64,000 bases of DNA from Streptomyces hundungensis (GCF_003627815.1 NZ_CP032698.1:3596001-3660000); one strand, 5' to 3'. Shown: positions 8,728 to 25,753, numbered from the stretch's first letter. Translations and numbers: made by a program. Notes: a model not told the origin generated them from the sequence alone.

Positions 8728-9173
8728 GCCCCGGCCCTCCCTTCGGTCGCGTACGCCCCGGCGTCCAGCGCCGCCGCCTCCGGCACGATCCCGGCGTCCA
8801 GCGCCACGGCCTCCGGCACGATCCCGGCGACCGGCGGAAAGATCATGCCCCGGGGGCTCCCGGCGTCGAGCGCGACCCCGGCCGGGACGCCCAGGGCGGG
8901 CACGGCGACGTCCAACAGCCGTGCGCCGAGCACCCGTTGGAAGCTCCACTCGCGGTCGCCTTCACCGCGTGCGATCGCGAACCGGGCGAGCGCCGCCTCG
9001 TCCGAGAACGCGTGGATCCATCGGATCCCACCCCACTCGGCGGTCCACCACCCGCCCCCGACCTCGGGCACCAGCACCGCCGTACGCCGGAACTCGCCCA
9101 GCCCCGCCGCGAACTCACGCCGCCTCTGCCGCTCCCGCGGACCCCCCGGTATCTCCACGCCCGGCAGAATCAC
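8724..9173 (-). CDS. SseB-like domain protein, first gene of the Rhs block
   Basis: About 149 residues if the GTG at 9173 is used; a GTG 15 bases downstream is an alternative and neither has a strong ribosome site. The order of motifs (RTAVLVPEVGGGWW, GIRWIHAFSDEAALARFA, then GSPRGMIFPP) is that of SseB N-terminal domain proteins, often linked to actinobacterial secretion and toxin loci. The C-terminal part contains a direct repeat, ALDAGIVPEAAALDAG after GIVPEAVALDAG, encoded by near-identical DNA at about 8766-8830. The stop overlaps the next start by 4 bases. Confidence 0.65.
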   Translation of the reverse strand: MILPGVEIPGGPRERQRRREFAAGLGEFRRTAVLVPEVGGGWWTAEWGGIRWIHAFSDEAALARFAIARGEGDREWSFQRVLGARLLDVAVPALGVPAGVALDAGSPRGMIFPPVAGIVPEAVALDAGIVPEAAALDAGAYATEGRAGA

Positions 9174-9358
9174 ACAGGCTCGATTCGCAAAGCAATCCGA
9201 ATCGGGGCGCCCCGGGTGGGACTTGGCCGGTGGGCCGCCACCCCTCGGCCGACCCCGCCGCCCGCGGCACGCAACCCCGCCCCCCACTCCCCCGTCTCAC
9301 AGGGCGCGCGGCCCCGCGGGGTCACGGGGAACGAGGACGAGCGGCGGACGGGACGTAC

Positions 9359-11392
9359 GTGAACGACACAGCAAGGGCCATGGGGCCGGGCCGGCGGACC
9401 GTTCTCGGGGGCGCCGTAGCCACCGGGCTCGCCGCCACCGTCGCGGGGTGCGCGGCGCCCGCGCCGGGGCGGACCAGGACGACCACCACCGTCGCCCCCC
9501 TCACCACCCCCCGCGCCCCCCTGCTCCTCCAGATCCTCGCCCACCCCGACGACGACCTGTACTTCATGAACCCGGACACCCAGCACACCCTGGACTCCGG
9601 GGTGCCGCTGGTCAGCGTGTACGTCACCGGCGGGGAGGCCAACGGGGACAACCGGGTGGTCGGTGACACCGGGCCGCACGTCCCCGACAAGGCCGCCTAC
9701 TCCTCCGCCCGCCACCAGGGACTGCGGCAGGCGTACGCCACCCTGCTCGGCCTTGACAAGTACGCGCCCTGGGAGAAGTCCGTCGCCGAGCTGCGCGGCG
9801 GTCACCGCGCCGAGGTCAACCGGCTCCAACACCGGGGCCGCAGAGTGGAGTTGGTGTTCCTCAACACCGCCATGCACACCCCGCTGGGGGGTCGGATGGG
9901 GCTGCCCGCCCTCTGGGCGGACCACCACCTCCAGCTGCCCGTCGTCATCGCCACCGGCTCCCCCCTGCGCCAGGCCAAGAGCTACACCTACGACGACCTG
10001 GTGGAGGTGCTGGCCGGGCTCCTCGCCGACTACGCGCCCACCCACGTCCAGACCCTCGACCCGGACCCGGACATCCAGCACAGCTCCCCCGCCGTCCGTC
10101 AGCACGACTCGGAGCAGGCGGGCTACTCCGACCACGCCGACCACACCGCCGCCGCGTCGTTCGCCTGGGCCGCGCTGATCCGGCACGCCGAGCGCGGCAA
10201 CGCCTTCCTCGCCACCGCCTACCGCGGCTACTACAACCGGCACTGGCCCAAGAACCTCCCCGCCGGCGTCCTCGCCGAGAAGGCGGCGCACCTCGTGCCG
10301 TACGGCGGCGACAAGGACTGGCAGTGCCATAACCCCGGCGGGTGCGGCGACTACAACGTCGGCGGGAACCGGCCGCTGGCCAACGGGAAGGGGTGGGTGC
10401 GCTCCACCCACCACCGCCACCCCGGCGCCCGGCTGCTCCTGTCCGACGACGGCGCCCACGCGTATGGCGTGCTCGGGCTCCGGGCCGTGCGCTGGGACCA
10501 GAACCCCGATGACAGCTGGGGCGCCCCGCGCGACCTCGGCGGCGGCCCGCTCGCCCCCGTCCTCGGCGGCGCCACCCTGCCCGACGGCCGCCAGCTCCTC
10601 TTCGCGCTCCGGTTCTCCTCGCTCCAGGGGCGGGCCGGCGCCAACACGCGGGAGATCGTCGCGCTCGAACAGGGCGCGCCGGGCGGGGAGTTCGGCGCGT
10701 GGAGGGGGCTCGGCAACCCCGAGCGCGGCGACGACCGCGGGCGCCGGATCGGGTCGCCGCTGGCCCTCGCGGCGCCGGACGGCCGCGTCCACCTCTTCGT
10801 GCGCAACGCGGACCGCGGCATCAGCACCCGCGTCCGCGAGACGGACGGCGCCTGGTCGCCCTGGCGCGATCTGGGCGGCGAGTCCGTGCAGGAGGGGCTG
10901 AGCGCGATCGTCGACGGGCGCGGGCGCGTCCATGTCTTCGCGGCCGGCGCCGACACCGTCCACCACTGGACGCAGAACGCCCCGGGCGCGCCCCTCGCCC
11001 CCGTACCGTCCCGGCTGCCGCTCGCCGTCGACGCGGTGACCCCGCTCCCGATCGGCGACGGCGTACAGCTCCTCTACCGCACCTGCGCCGACCCGGCGAA
11101 GGCCCGCAAGGACCCCGGCTCCCCCGCGTCTTCGCACCTCACCTCCGTACGCCTGGACGGCACCCCGGCGCGGCCGGTCGCGCTCGACGGGTACGGACCG
11201 GTCGGCGCGGCGGGCGGCCACGTGGTGGGGACGGACGAGCGGGGGCGGGTCCAACTCGCGGGCGCGGCAGGGGTGTTGAAGCGGACCGGCGGCGCCGTCC
11301 CGGTCGGCCCGCCCACGCTGTACGTCCGCGACGGGCGGCCCCTCGCACTGGGGCTCGGCGTCGATGCCACGCCTTGGACCTGGCGCCCGTAG
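9359..11392 (+). CDS. Tat lipoprotein: PIG-L deacetylase fused to beta-propeller
   Basis: 677 residues from GTG 9359 (ATG 9380 is an alternative, 670 residues). The N-terminus has a twin-arginine signal (GRRTVLGG) and a lipobox ending at C31, so it is probably an exported lipoprotein. Residues 55-330 are a PIG-L/LmbE-type zinc deacetylase: AHPDDD (H62, D64, D65) and the downstream SDHADH motif supply metal ligands. These enzymes remove N-acetyl groups from sugars such as GlcNAc. From about residue 380, repeated units such as WRDLGG, DGRGRVHVFAAG and VHHWTQ indicate a PLL-type beta-propeller that may bind glycans. The substrate is unknown. It is transcribed divergently from the Rhs block. Confidence 0.82.
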   Translation: MNDTARAMGPGRRTVLGGAVATGLAATVAGCAAPAPGRTRTTTTVAPLTTPRAPLLLQILAHPDDDLYFMNPDTQHTLDSGVPLVSVYVTGGEANGDNRVVGDTGPHVPDKAAYSSARHQGLRQAYATLLGLDKYAPWEKSVAELRGGHRAEVNRLQHRGRRVELVFLNTAMHTPLGGRMGLPALWADHHLQLPVVIATGSPLRQAKSYTYDDLVEVLAGLLADYAPTHVQTLDPDPDIQHSSPAVRQHDSEQAGYSDHADHTAAASFAWAALIRHAERGNAFLATAYRGYYNRHWPKNLPAGVLAEKAAHLVPYGGDKDWQCHNPGGCGDYNVGGNRPLANGKGWVRSTHHRHPGARLLLSDDGAHAYGVLGLRAVRWDQNPDDSWGAPRDLGGGPLAPVLGGATLPDGRQLLFALRFSSLQGRAGANTREIVALEQGAPGGEFGAWRGLGNPERGDDRGRRIGSPLALAAPDGRVHLFVRNADRGISTRVRETDGAWSPWRDLGGESVQEGLSAIVDGRGRVHVFAAGADTVHHWTQNAPGAPLAPVPSRLPLAVDAVTPLPIGDGVQLLYRTCADPAKARKDPGSPASSHLTSVRLDGTPARPVALDGYGPVGAAGGHVVGTDERGRVQLAGAAGVLKRTGGAVPVGPPTLYVRDGRPLALGLGVDATPWTWRP

Positions 11393-11428
11393 GACCCGAA
11401 CCGCCCCGCACCCGTGGCGGACAACGCG

Positions 11429-11462
11429 AAGAGCCCCGCACCTCGAAAGGTGCGGGGCTCTT
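11429..11462. terminator. Bidirectional terminator between PIG-L gene and tuf
   Basis: A perfect 15-bp inverted repeat, AAGAGCCCCGCACCT with its complement, encloses a CGAA tetraloop, and A/T-flanked ends serve both directions. It lies between the convergent stops of the PIG-L gene and tuf. Confidence 0.9.
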
Positions 11463-11500
11463 CTGACAGCTCAGCGAGCTACCAGGTCAACCTCAAGTAC

Positions 11501-12694
<1,194 letters not shown>

Positions 12695-12771
12695 TGGGGT
12701 CCTCCTGCGGAGTGGTTCTGGTACGCCTTACTCATCGGCGCCAGGTGATCTTTGCTGGGATGCCGGGGCCC

Positions 12772-12813
12772 GGGGCACTCACCGTAAACCTGATGGTTTA
12801 CGCCGAATGCCCC
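12772..12813 (-). promoter_or_regulatory. Two-level hairpin in the fusA-tuf gap
   Basis: An inner perfect 7-bp stem GTAAACC/GGTTTAC with a four-base loop (12784-12801) is enclosed by an outer stem GGGGCA/TGCCCC (12772-12777 with 12808-12813). There is no T-tract, so an intrinsic terminator is unlikely. A processing site or structured leader for tuf fits better. Confidence 0.55.
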
Positions 12814-12854
12814 AGTGGCTCCGGTGACAAGCCTAAAGCGTGAACTCGGAAGAG

Positions 12855-14981
<2,127 letters not shown>

Positions 14982-15020
14982 ATCGGCTCAGTCTTCTCTC
15001 GGTCTCGATGTGGGTAGCGA

Positions 15021-15491
15021 CTACCAGCGGTAGTGCGCGAAGGCCTTGTTGGACTCGGCCATCTTGTGGGTGTCCTCACGCTTCTTGACCGCAGCGCCGA
15101 GGCCGTTGGAGGCGTCGAGCAGCTCGTTCATGAGGCGTTCGGTCATGGTCTTCTCACGGCGGGCGCGGGAGTAACCCACGATCCAGCGAAGCGAGAGGGT
15201 GGCGGCGCGACCGGGCTTGACCTCGATCGGCACCTGGTAGGTGGCGCCACCGACACGGCGGGACTTGACCTCAAGAGACGGCTTGACGTTCTCGAGAGCG
15301 CGCTTCAGCGTGATGACCGGGTCAGCACCGGTCTTCTCGCGCAGGCCCTCCATGGCGCCGTAGACGATGCGCTCGGCGGTGGAGCGCTTGCCGTCCAGCA
15401 GGATCTTGTTGATCAGCGACGTGACAAGAGGAGAGCTGTAGACCGGGTCGATGATGACCGGGCGCTTCGGGGCGGGGCCCTTACGAGGCAT
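15021..15491 (-). CDS. rpsG: 30S ribosomal protein S7
   Basis: 156 residues ([18 protein letters not shown]), the standard length. S7 nucleates the 30S head and contacts the E site. The conserved [18 protein letters not shown] and the C-terminal [15 protein letters not shown] are present. It begins only 2 bases after the rpsL stop, so coupling is likely. In E. coli S7 represses the str operon; no direct evidence for this is visible here. Confidence 0.98.
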   Translation of the reverse strand: MPRKGPAPKRPVIIDPVYSSPLVTSLINKILLDGKRSTAERIVYGAMEGLREKTGADPVITLKRALENVKPSLEVKSRRVGGATYQVPIEVKPGRAATLSLRWIVGYSRARREKTMTERLMNELLDASNGLGAAVKKREDTHKMAESNKAFAHYRW

Positions 15492-15493
15492 TC

Positions 15494-15865
15494 TTACTTC
15501 TCCTTCTTGGCGCCGTAGCGGCTGCGAGCCTGCTTGCGGTTCTTGACACCCTGGGTGTCGAGCGAACCGCGGATGATCTTGTAGCGAACACCCGGCAGGT
15601 CCTTCACACGGCCACCACGCACGAGCACGATCGAGTGCTCCTGCAAGTTGTGTCCCTCACCCGGGATGTAGGCCGTGACCTCGATGCCGGAGGTCAGACG
15701 CACACGCGCGACCTTACGGAGCGCCGAGTTCGGCTTCTTCGGGGTGGTCGTGAACACACGCGTGCAGACGCCACGACGCTGGGGCGAACCCTCGAGCGCG
15801 GGCGTCTTGTTCTTCTCGACCTTGTCCTGCCGGCCCTTCCGGACCAGCTGCTGGATCGTAGGCAC
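15494..15865 (-). CDS. rpsL: 30S ribosomal protein S12
   Basis: 123 residues from a GTG start at 15865 ([15 protein letters not shown]), chosen because GGAGAAG lies just upstream and it matches the family N-terminus. S12 maintains decoding accuracy. The streptomycin-related positions are wild type: lysines in [11 protein letters not shown] and in VKDLPGVRY. It is first in rpsL-rpsG-fusA-tuf, with a leader of about 190 bases from the promoter at 16061-16089. Confidence 0.98.
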   Translation of the reverse strand: MPTIQQLVRKGRQDKVEKNKTPALEGSPQRRGVCTRVFTTTPKKPNSALRKVARVRLTSGIEVTAYIPGEGHNLQEHSIVLVRGGRVKDLPGVRYKIIRGSLDTQGVKNRKQARSRYGAKKEK

Positions 15866-15911
15866 TACTTCTCCGGTTTCTGTGTGCCGTAGTAAAACTA
15901 ACCTGAAACAC

Positions 15912-15940
15912 GTCTCCGACCCACGCGGTCGGGTGTGTCG
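15912..15940 (-). promoter_or_regulatory. rpsL leader hairpin, copy of the rpsJ leader motif
   Basis: The 6-bp stem CCGACC/GGTCGG (15916-15921 with 15927-15932), loop GCGTG on the transcript, sits about 50 bases upstream of rpsL. The 29 bases match 2073-2101 upstream of rpsJ at 28 positions. Sharing between two unlinked r-protein leaders suggests a common regulatory or processing element. Confidence 0.72.
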
Positions 15941-16060
15941 AATACTGCGCACCCCCGCCCGAAGGCGAGGAAGGCGCAGATTGCGGTGGCCGGTCCAGAA
16001 GCTCGTACTGCGGACGTAGGCACGCAGCGGAGCCCAGGCACACCCCAGGCACAAGGTCTG

Positions 16061-16089
16061 AGCGTACCTACCTCATCGACTTGGGTCAA
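16061..16089 (-). promoter_or_regulatory. str operon (rpsL) promoter
   Basis: On the minus strand TTGACC (16084-16089) and TACGCT (16061-16066) are separated by exactly 17 bases, a strong HrdB-type housekeeping promoter. Transcription would start near 16054 and produce a leader of about 190 bases that includes the shared hairpin. Confidence 0.82.
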
Positions 16090-16240
16090 AACAAATGCCC
16101 ACGCACGGGCCCCGACACCCCGTGGGACATGTCACCCCATACCCGTCCGGCGCCCGCCATGAGACGAACCGTCTCAACAGGTGGCCCTTGGGCGGTGCTC
16201 CGGGGCCCGGATCGGCGCCCCGGCCGGCCCCCGAAAACCC

Positions 16241-16283
16241 CGAAGGGCGCCCACCCCGCGTGCTGCGGGGTGGGCGCCCTTCG
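16241..16283 (-). terminator. Terminator after rpoC
   Basis: A perfect 19-bp inverted repeat (16241-16259 with 16265-16283), arm CGAAGGGCGCCCACCCCGC, has a 5-base loop. It starts 14 bases beyond the rpoC stop. Like many Streptomyces terminators it has no long T-run. It separates rpoBC from the str operon promoter. Confidence 0.9.
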
Positions 16284-16296
16284 GATGACGTACGCC

Positions 16297-20196
<3,900 letters not shown>

Positions 20197-20292
20197 TTGT
20201 CGTCAATCCCTCTTTCGGGGTCGATTCTTCAAGATGGTCTGAGGGGGGTCCCGGGGAAGACGGGGGCTCTTAGCGAGCCCCCGTCAGACCCG

Positions 20293-23200
20293 TCAGACCT
20301 CTTCGACGCTGCTCGGCTCGCGCCGGGACAGGTCGATACCGAGCTCCTCCGCAGCGCGGAAGACGTCCTCGTCCGTGTCGCGCATCTCGATGGACATGCC
20401 GTCCGAGGACAGCACCTCCACGTTGAGGCAGAGCGACTGCATTTCCTTGATGAGCACCTTGAAGGACTCGGGAATGCCGGGCTCGGGGATGTTCTCGCCC
20501 TTGACGATGGCCTCGTAGACCTTCACACGGCCGGTCACGTCGTCGGACTTGATGGTCAGCAGCTCCTGGAGTGCGTACGCGGCGCCGTATGCCTCCAGCG
20601 CCCACACCTCCATCTCACCGAAGCGCTGGCCACCGAACTGGGCCTTACCACCCAGCGGCTGCTGGGTGATCATCGAGTACGGACCGGTCGAACGGGCGTG
20701 GAGCTTGTCGTCGACCAGGTGGTGCAGCTTGAGGATGTACATGTACCCGACCGAGATCGGGTCCGGGAACGGCTCACCGGAGCGGCCGTCGAACAGGTTG
20801 GCCTTGCCCGAGGGCTGGACCAGTCGGTCACCGTCGCGGTTGGGGATCGTGGCCTCGAAGAGACCGGTGATCTCGTCCTCGCGGGCGCCGTCGAAGACCG
20901 GGGTGGCGACGTTGGTGCCGGCGGCTACCTGGTCGGCGCCGATGGCCTGGAGTCGCTGCGCCCAGTCGTCGGCGAGACCGGAGACGTCCCAGCCGCGGCT
21001 GGCGAGCCAGCCGAGGTGGATCTCCAGGACCTGTCCCGGGTTCATTCGGGACGGGACACCAAGCGGGTTGAGGATGATGTCGACCGGAGTTCCGTCCTCG
21101 AGGAACGGCATGTCCTCGATCGGAAGGATCTTCGAAATGACACCCTTGTTGCCGTGACGGCCGGCGAGCTTGTCACCGTCCGTGATCTTGCGCTTCTGCG
21201 CCACGTAGACGCGAACCAGCTGGTTCACACCCGGCGGCAGCTCGTCGCCCTCTTCACGGTCGAAGACGCGGACGCCGATGACCTTGCCGATCTCGCCGTG
21301 CGGCACCTTCAGCGAGGTGTCACGCACCTCGCGGGCCTTCTCACCGAAGATCGCGCGCAGCAGGCGCTCCTCCGGCGTCAGCTCGGTCTCACCCTTGGGC
21401 GTGACCTTGCCGACGAGGATGTCGCCGGCGACGACCTCGGCACCGATACGGATGATGCCGCGCTCGTCGAGGTCGGCGAGGACCTCCTCGGAGACGTTCG
21501 GGATGTCCCGGGTGATCTCCTCCGGGCCGAGCTTGGTGTCACGGGCGTCGACCTCGTGCTCCTCGATGTGGATCGAGGAGAGGACGTCGTCCTGCACGAG
21601 GCGCTGCGACAGGATGATCGCGTCCTCGTAGTTGTGACCCTCCCACGGCATGAACGCCACGAGCAGGTTCTTGCCCAGCGCCATCTCACCCTCGCGGGTG
21701 GCGGGACCGTCGGCCAGGACCTGGCCCTCGATCACACGGGCGCCCTCGTCCACGACAACCTTCTGGTTGACCGAGGTGCCCTGGTTGGAGCGGGCGAACT
21801 TGGCGATCCGGTACGTGGTGTACGTGCCGTCGTCGTTGGCGACGGTGATGTAGTCCGCGGAGACCTCCTGGACGACACCCGCCTTCTCCGCCTTGATGAC
21901 GTCACCGGCGTCGACCGCGCAGCGGTACTCCATGCCGGTGCCGACGAGCGGCGCCTCGGACGTGATCAGCGGCACGGCCTGACGCATCATGTTCGCGCCC
22001 ATGAGGGCACGGTTGGCGTCGTCGTGCTCGAGGAACGGGATCATGGCGGTCGCGACCGACACCATCTGGCGCGGCGAGACGTCCATGTAGTCGACCTCGG
22101 TGCCGGGCACGTAGTCGACCTCGCCACCACGGCGGCGGACCAGCACGCGCGGCTCGGTGAACCGCATGTCGTCGCTGAGCGCGGCGTTGGCCTGCGCGAT
22201 GACGAAGCGGTCCTCCTCGTCGGCGGTGACGTAGTCGACCTCGTCGGTGACCTGGCCGTCGACGACCTTGCGGTACGGCGTCTCGATGAAGCCGAACGCG
22301 TTGACGCGGCCGTACGAGGCGAGCGAACCGATCAGACCGATGTTCGGGCCTTCAGGCGTCTCGATCGGGCACATGCGGCCGTAGTGCGACGGGTGCACGT
22401 CACGGACCTCGAAGCCGGCCCGCTCACGGGAGAGACCACCCGGGCCAAGCGCCGACAGACGGCGCTTGTGGGTGAGACCCGACAGCGGGTTGTTCTGGTC
22501 CATGAACTGCGACAGCTGCGAGGTGCCGAAGAATTCCTTGATCGACGCCACGACCGGGCGGATGTTGATCAGGGTCTGCGGCGTGATCGCCTCGACGTCC
22601 TGGGTCGTCATGCGCTCACGCACGACGCGCTCCATACGAGCCAGACCCGTACGGACCTGGTTCTGGATGAGCTCGCCGACGTTGCGCAGACGACGGTTGC
22701 CGAAGTGGTCGATGTCGTCGGTCTCGACGACGATGTTCCGACCCGACTCGCCGACCGTCTCGGTCTCGCCGGCGTGCAGCTTGACCAGGTACTTGATGGT
22801 CGCGATGACGTCGTCGGTGGTGAGCACGCCGGCGTCTAGCGGCTCGTCGGCGCCGAGCTTCTTGTTCACCTTGTAGCGGCCGACCTTCGCGAGGTCGTAG
22901 CGCTTCGGGTTGAAGTAGAGGTTCTCGAGCAGCGTCTGAGCGGCCTCGCGCGTCGGCGGCTCGCCCGGACGCAGCTTGCGGTAGATGTCGAGCAGCGCGT
23001 CGTCCTGGCCCTGGGTGTGGTCCTTCTCCAGGGTGGCGCGCATCGACTCGTACTCGCCGAACTCCTCGAGGATCTGCTCGGTGGTCCAGCCGAGAGCCTT
23101 CAGGAGGACGGTGACGGACTGCTTGCGCTTGCGGTCGATGCGGACACCGACCATGTCGCGCTTGTCGATCTCCATCTCGAGCCAGGCACCCCGGGACGGG

Positions 23201-23778
23201 ATGATCTTGGCCGTGAAGATGTCCTTGTCGGACGTCTTGTCGATGTTGGAGTCGAAGTAGACACCCGGCGAGCGGACCAGCTGCGACACGACGACACGCT
23301 CGGTGCCGTTGATGACGAAGGTGCCCTTGTTGGTCATGAGCGGGAAGTCGCCCATGAAGACCGTCTGGGACTTGATCTCGCCGGTCTCGTTGTTGGTGAA
23401 CTCGGCGGTGACGAAGAGCGGGGCCGCGAACGTGAAGTCGCGCTCCTTGCACTCGTCGATCGAGTTCTTAGGCGGCTCGAAGCGGTGGTCGCGGAAGGTC
23501 AGCGACATCGACCCGGAGAAGTCCTCGATCGGGGAGATCTCTTCGAAGATCTCCTCCAGACCGGACTTGGTGGGGACGTCCTGTCCGCTCTCGAGAGCGG
23601 CCTCGACCCGAGACTTCCAAGCGGCATTGCCGAGCAGCCAGTCAAAGCTCTCGGTTTGCAGCGCAAGAAGGTTCGGAACCTCGAGGGGCTCCTTGATCTT
23701 TGCAAAGGAGATGCGCAGCGGGGCGGTGCTGGCGCCGTTGTTCGTATTGGAGGTCGAGGCGTTGCGCGAGGCGGCCAA
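20293..23778 (-). CDS. rpoB: RNA polymerase beta subunit
   Basis: 1161 residues if translation begins at TTG 23778 ([17 protein letters not shown]). This start is chosen over an upstream ATG because it matches Streptomyces RpoB and has AGGA about 10 bases ahead. The rifampicin region is wild type ([17 protein letters not shown], then [13 protein letters not shown]). Conserved [19 protein letters not shown] and the C-terminal [20 protein letters not shown] are present. It has its own promoter (23960-23988) besides read-through from rplJL. Confidence 0.97.
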   Translation of the reverse strand: MAASRNASTSNTNNGASTAPLRISFAKIKEPLEVPNLLALQTESFDWLLGNAAWKSRVEAALESGQDVPTKSGLEEIFEEISPIEDFSGSMSLTFRDHRFEPPKNSIDECKERDFTFAAPLFVTAEFTNNETGEIKSQTVFMGDFPLMTNKGTFVINGTERVVVSQLVRSPGVYFDSNIDKTSDKDIFTAKIIPSRGAWLEMEIDKRDMVGVRIDRKRKQSVTVLLKALGWTTEQILEEFGEYESMRATLEKDHTQGQDDALLDIYRKLRPGEPPTREAAQTLLENLYFNPKRYDLAKVGRYKVNKKLGADEPLDAGVLTTDDVIATIKYLVKLHAGETETVGESGRNIVVETDDIDHFGNRRLRNVGELIQNQVRTGLARMERVVRERMTTQDVEAITPQTLINIRPVVASIKEFFGTSQLSQFMDQNNPLSGLTHKRRLSALGPGGLSRERAGFEVRDVHPSHYGRMCPIETPEGPNIGLIGSLASYGRVNAFGFIETPYRKVVDGQVTDEVDYVTADEEDRFVIAQANAALSDDMRFTEPRVLVRRRGGEVDYVPGTEVDYMDVSPRQMVSVATAMIPFLEHDDANRALMGANMMRQAVPLITSEAPLVGTGMEYRCAVDAGDVIKAEKAGVVQEVSADYITVANDDGTYTTYRIAKFARSNQGTSVNQKVVVDEGARVIEGQVLADGPATREGEMALGKNLLVAFMPWEGHNYEDAIILSQRLVQDDVLSSIHIEEHEVDARDTKLGPEEITRDIPNVSEEVLADLDERGIIRIGAEVVAGDILVGKVTPKGETELTPEERLLRAIFGEKAREVRDTSLKVPHGEIGKVIGVRVFDREEGDELPPGVNQLVRVYVAQKRKITDGDKLAGRHGNKGVISKILPIEDMPFLEDGTPVDIILNPLGVPSRMNPGQVLEIHLGWLASRGWDVSGLADDWAQRLQAIGADQVAAGTNVATPVFDGAREDEITGLFEATIPNRDGDRLVQPSGKANLFDGRSGEPFPDPISVGYMYILKLHHLVDDKLHARSTGPYSMITQQPLGGKAQFGGQRFGEMEVWALEAYGAAYALQELLTIKSDDVTGRVKVYEAIVKGENIPEPGIPESFKVLIKEMQSLCLNVEVLSSDGMSIEMRDTDEDVFRAAEELGIDLSRREPSSVEEV

Positions 23779-23959
23779 GAGGGGGTCCTTCCGAGGGCTC
23801 GGACTCACTACGCGCGTACCGGTCCCACGTGGGCACAGAGAGAGACGTTTCCCGAAGAGGCCGAAGAGACCAGGTCGGGGCCGTTCCATCAAAGATGCTC
23901 AAGCGAGGGCATGCCCCTGGTGACGGGCAGGGGACAGCTAACAGGCAGCGCAAAGGGAC

Positions 23960-23988
23960 AGTGTAGCCACTCGGCACACTGATGTCCA
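23960..23988 (-). promoter_or_regulatory. Internal rpoB promoter
   Basis: On the minus strand TGGACA (23983-23988) and TACACT (23960-23965) are 17 bases apart. Both hexamers fit the Streptomyces housekeeping consensus. Start of transcription is expected near 23953. Confidence 0.75.
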
Positions 23989-24292
23989 GGGCGGATTTTG
24001 CGACACCCGCGTTGCTCTTCTCAAGTACCTCGGTACCTCGGTCGGCCGTGCGCCGCGCAGACGCAGATTAGTACTGCCCTCTTCGCCGTCGATCCATGCC
24101 TCGGATCCGGATCGTTGTGACGACGCGTCCTGAGAATTGCGCGCTGCGTGCGGTTCGTCAAGACCCCTCCGCTCCCCGGAAATCGCCGCGGGAGCCGTTG
24201 CGGGGTTACGCCTGCGTCCTCGCCGAGCAGACGGCGAAGATCACCATACTCCCCGACGGGCCGCGTGCAAGGCAGGCGGCGCGGGTACGCCG

Positions 24293-24324
24293 AAGGGCGA
24301 CCACCCGGATGGGTGATCGCCCTT
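24293..24324 (-). terminator. Attenuator-like hairpin after rplL
   Basis: The arms AAGGGCGACCACCC (24293-24306) and GGGTGATCGCCCTT (24311-24324) pair over 14 positions with one non-Watson-Crick pair and a 4-base loop. Lying between rplL and rpoB, it probably limits but does not abolish read-through, as in other bacterial rplJL-rpoBC units. Confidence 0.75.
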
Positions 24325-24392
24325 GGAGGTGTCCAGCGGCGCGCGAGCGCGCCTGCGAGACGGTCGCGGGCCCCGTGGGGACCCGCGGGGAA

Positions 24393-24776
24393 TTACTTGA
24401 CCGTGACGGAGGCGCCGGCGGCCTTGAGGGACTCGGCAGCCTTGTCGGCGGCCTCCTTGGCGACCTTCTCGAGGACGGGCTTCGGGGCGCCGTCGACGAG
24501 GTCCTTGGCCTCCTTCAGACCCAGCGAGGTCAGCTCACGCACGACCTTGATGACCTGGATCTTCTTGTCGCCCGCACCCTCGAGGATGACGTCGAACTCG
24601 TCCTGCTCCTCGACGGCGTCGGCCGGGGCGGCCGGACCGGCCGGGCCGGCAACGGCGACGGCCGCGGCGGCGGTGACGTCGAACTTCTCCTCGAAGGCCT
24701 TCACGAACTCGGAGAGCTCGATGAGGGTCATCTCCTCGAACTGGGCGAGCAGGTCTTCCTGGCTGAGCTTCGCCAT
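24393..24776 (-). CDS. rplL: 50S ribosomal protein L7/L12
   Basis: 127 residues from ATG 24776 ([20 protein letters not shown]); the upstream in-frame ATG would add six non-conserved residues. The N-terminal dimerisation domain is followed by an alanine/proline hinge ([18 protein letters not shown]) and the C-terminal factor-binding domain with [20 protein letters not shown]. It forms the ribosomal stalk that recruits EF-Tu and EF-G. It follows rplJ by 113 bases. Confidence 0.97.
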   Translation of the reverse strand: MAKLSQEDLLAQFEEMTLIELSEFVKAFEEKFDVTAAAAVAVAGPAGPAAPADAVEEQDEFDVILEGAGDKKIQVIKVVRELTSLGLKEAKDLVDGAPKPVLEKVAKEAADKAAESLKAAGASVTVK

Positions 24777-24889
24777 GATGGGCGATCCTTCCACTAATTC
24801 GGCGGGTGCCGGATGTACATGTAGGCGGGCGTACGTTCGGCCCGCTGCGACCGTCGCCCTAGCGGGCGGCGATCATTGCGCGAGCCGAG

Positions 24890-25420
24890 TTACTCGGCAC
24901 CGCCCTGCTCGGCGAGCTTGACGCGAAGCGCTTCCGCGGTGCGGACGAACTTCGACGGCAGCGCCTGGAAGAGCGAGGCAGCCTGAGACTGCTTGCCCTT
25001 GAACGCGCCGGCCAGCTTGCTGAGCAGAACCTCGCGGGACTCGAGGTCCGCGAGCTGCTTGATCTCATCGGCGGACAGCGCCTTGCCATCAAGGACACCG
25101 CCCTTGATGATCAGGTTCGGGTTCTCCTTGGCGAAGTCACGAAGACCCTTCGCCGACTCCACCGGGTCACCGGTGATGAAGGCAACCGCCGTCGGACCAG
25201 CGAAGTGGTCGTCCAGCGAAGTGATCCCGGCCTCGTTGGCCGCAATCTTGGTCAGCGTGTTCTTCACCACGGCGTACTGGGCGTTCTCACCGAGCGAACG
25301 ACGAAGCTTCTCGAGCTGCGTCACGGTGAGACCCCGGTACTCGGTCAGCACAGCGGCGTTCGAGCTGCGGAACTGGTCCGTGAGCTCGGCTACCGCGGCA
25401 GCCTTGTCGGGCCTTGCCAT
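24890..25420 (-). CDS. rplJ: 50S ribosomal protein L10
   Basis: 176 residues from ATG 25420 ([20 protein letters not shown]), with AGGAGG about 12 bases upstream. The frame runs further upstream through the leader but the start is set by homology. L10 is the base of the L7/L12 stalk and in other bacteria binds its own leader to repress translation. A matching structured leader lies directly upstream. Confidence 0.97.
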   Translation of the reverse strand: MARPDKAAAVAELTDQFRSSNAAVLTEYRGLTVTQLEKLRRSLGENAQYAVVKNTLTKIAANEAGITSLDDHFAGPTAVAFITGDPVESAKGLRDFAKENPNLIIKGGVLDGKALSADEIKQLADLESREVLLSKLAGAFKGKQSQAASLFQALPSKFVRTAEALRVKLAEQGGAE

Positions 25421-25560
25421 AGAGCGTCGGCCTCCTTCCGGGTGATGAGGACCGCTCAAAAGGGGCCGAACAAAACGAAACGCCCCGGCGCAGGCGCACG
25501 GGGCGTAGCTCAACCAGCAGCACTCGAGAAGAGATACGTCCGGGAACTTTCCACGGTCAC
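25421..25560 (-). ncRNA. L10-type ribosomal leader RNA
   Basis: The rplJ leader contains a stable stem GCCCCG/CGGGGC enclosing a GC-rich loop (25482-25504) and further pairable segments up to a GTTCCCGGACG region near 25545. Position and architecture fit the L10 leader bound by the L10(L12)4 complex. The kink-turn was not resolved by eye, so the boundaries are approximate. Confidence 0.6.
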
Positions 25561-25652
25561 CTGCGCGGGTCGTCCGTATTCAACGGAACCTTCGGCCACC
25601 GCCCCCTCGGATGAAGGCACGGCAACGACCAGCGGTCTTTGGCTTCTGGAGA

Positions 25653-25682
25653 AGCGTACGGTACGGGGTCCGTGTCAAGCAA
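25653..25682 (-). promoter_or_regulatory. Candidate rplJ promoter
   Basis: On the minus strand TTGACA (25673-25678) precedes TACGCT (25653-25658) by only 14 bases; TTGCTT one turn upstream would give 18. The region is the only promoter-like signal upstream of the L10 leader. The exact hexamers are uncertain. Confidence 0.4.
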
Positions 25683-25753
25683 ATCCGCTCATACGGGGTG
25701 GCGACCGGGGCGCGGGGCCCCGGCCGGCCGCGGGCCGCGGGCCGGGATCCGGC

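Larger units (their letters stand above)
23779..24392 (-). other. rplL-rpoB spacer with promoter and attenuator
   Basis: This 614-base gap holds no coding frame with a plausible start. It contains a terminator-like hairpin 70 bases beyond rplL (24293-24324), a short direct repeat of CTCGGTACCTCGGTACC type near 24030, and a strong promoter at 23960-23988 giving rpoB a leader of about 175 bases. The layout separates ribosomal protein output from RNA polymerase output. Confidence 0.75.

Noticed and set aside
20293..23892. RpoB starting at the upstream ATG 23892
   Set aside because: The added 38 residues are not RpoB-like; TTG 23778 gives the 1161-residue protein expected in Streptomyces.
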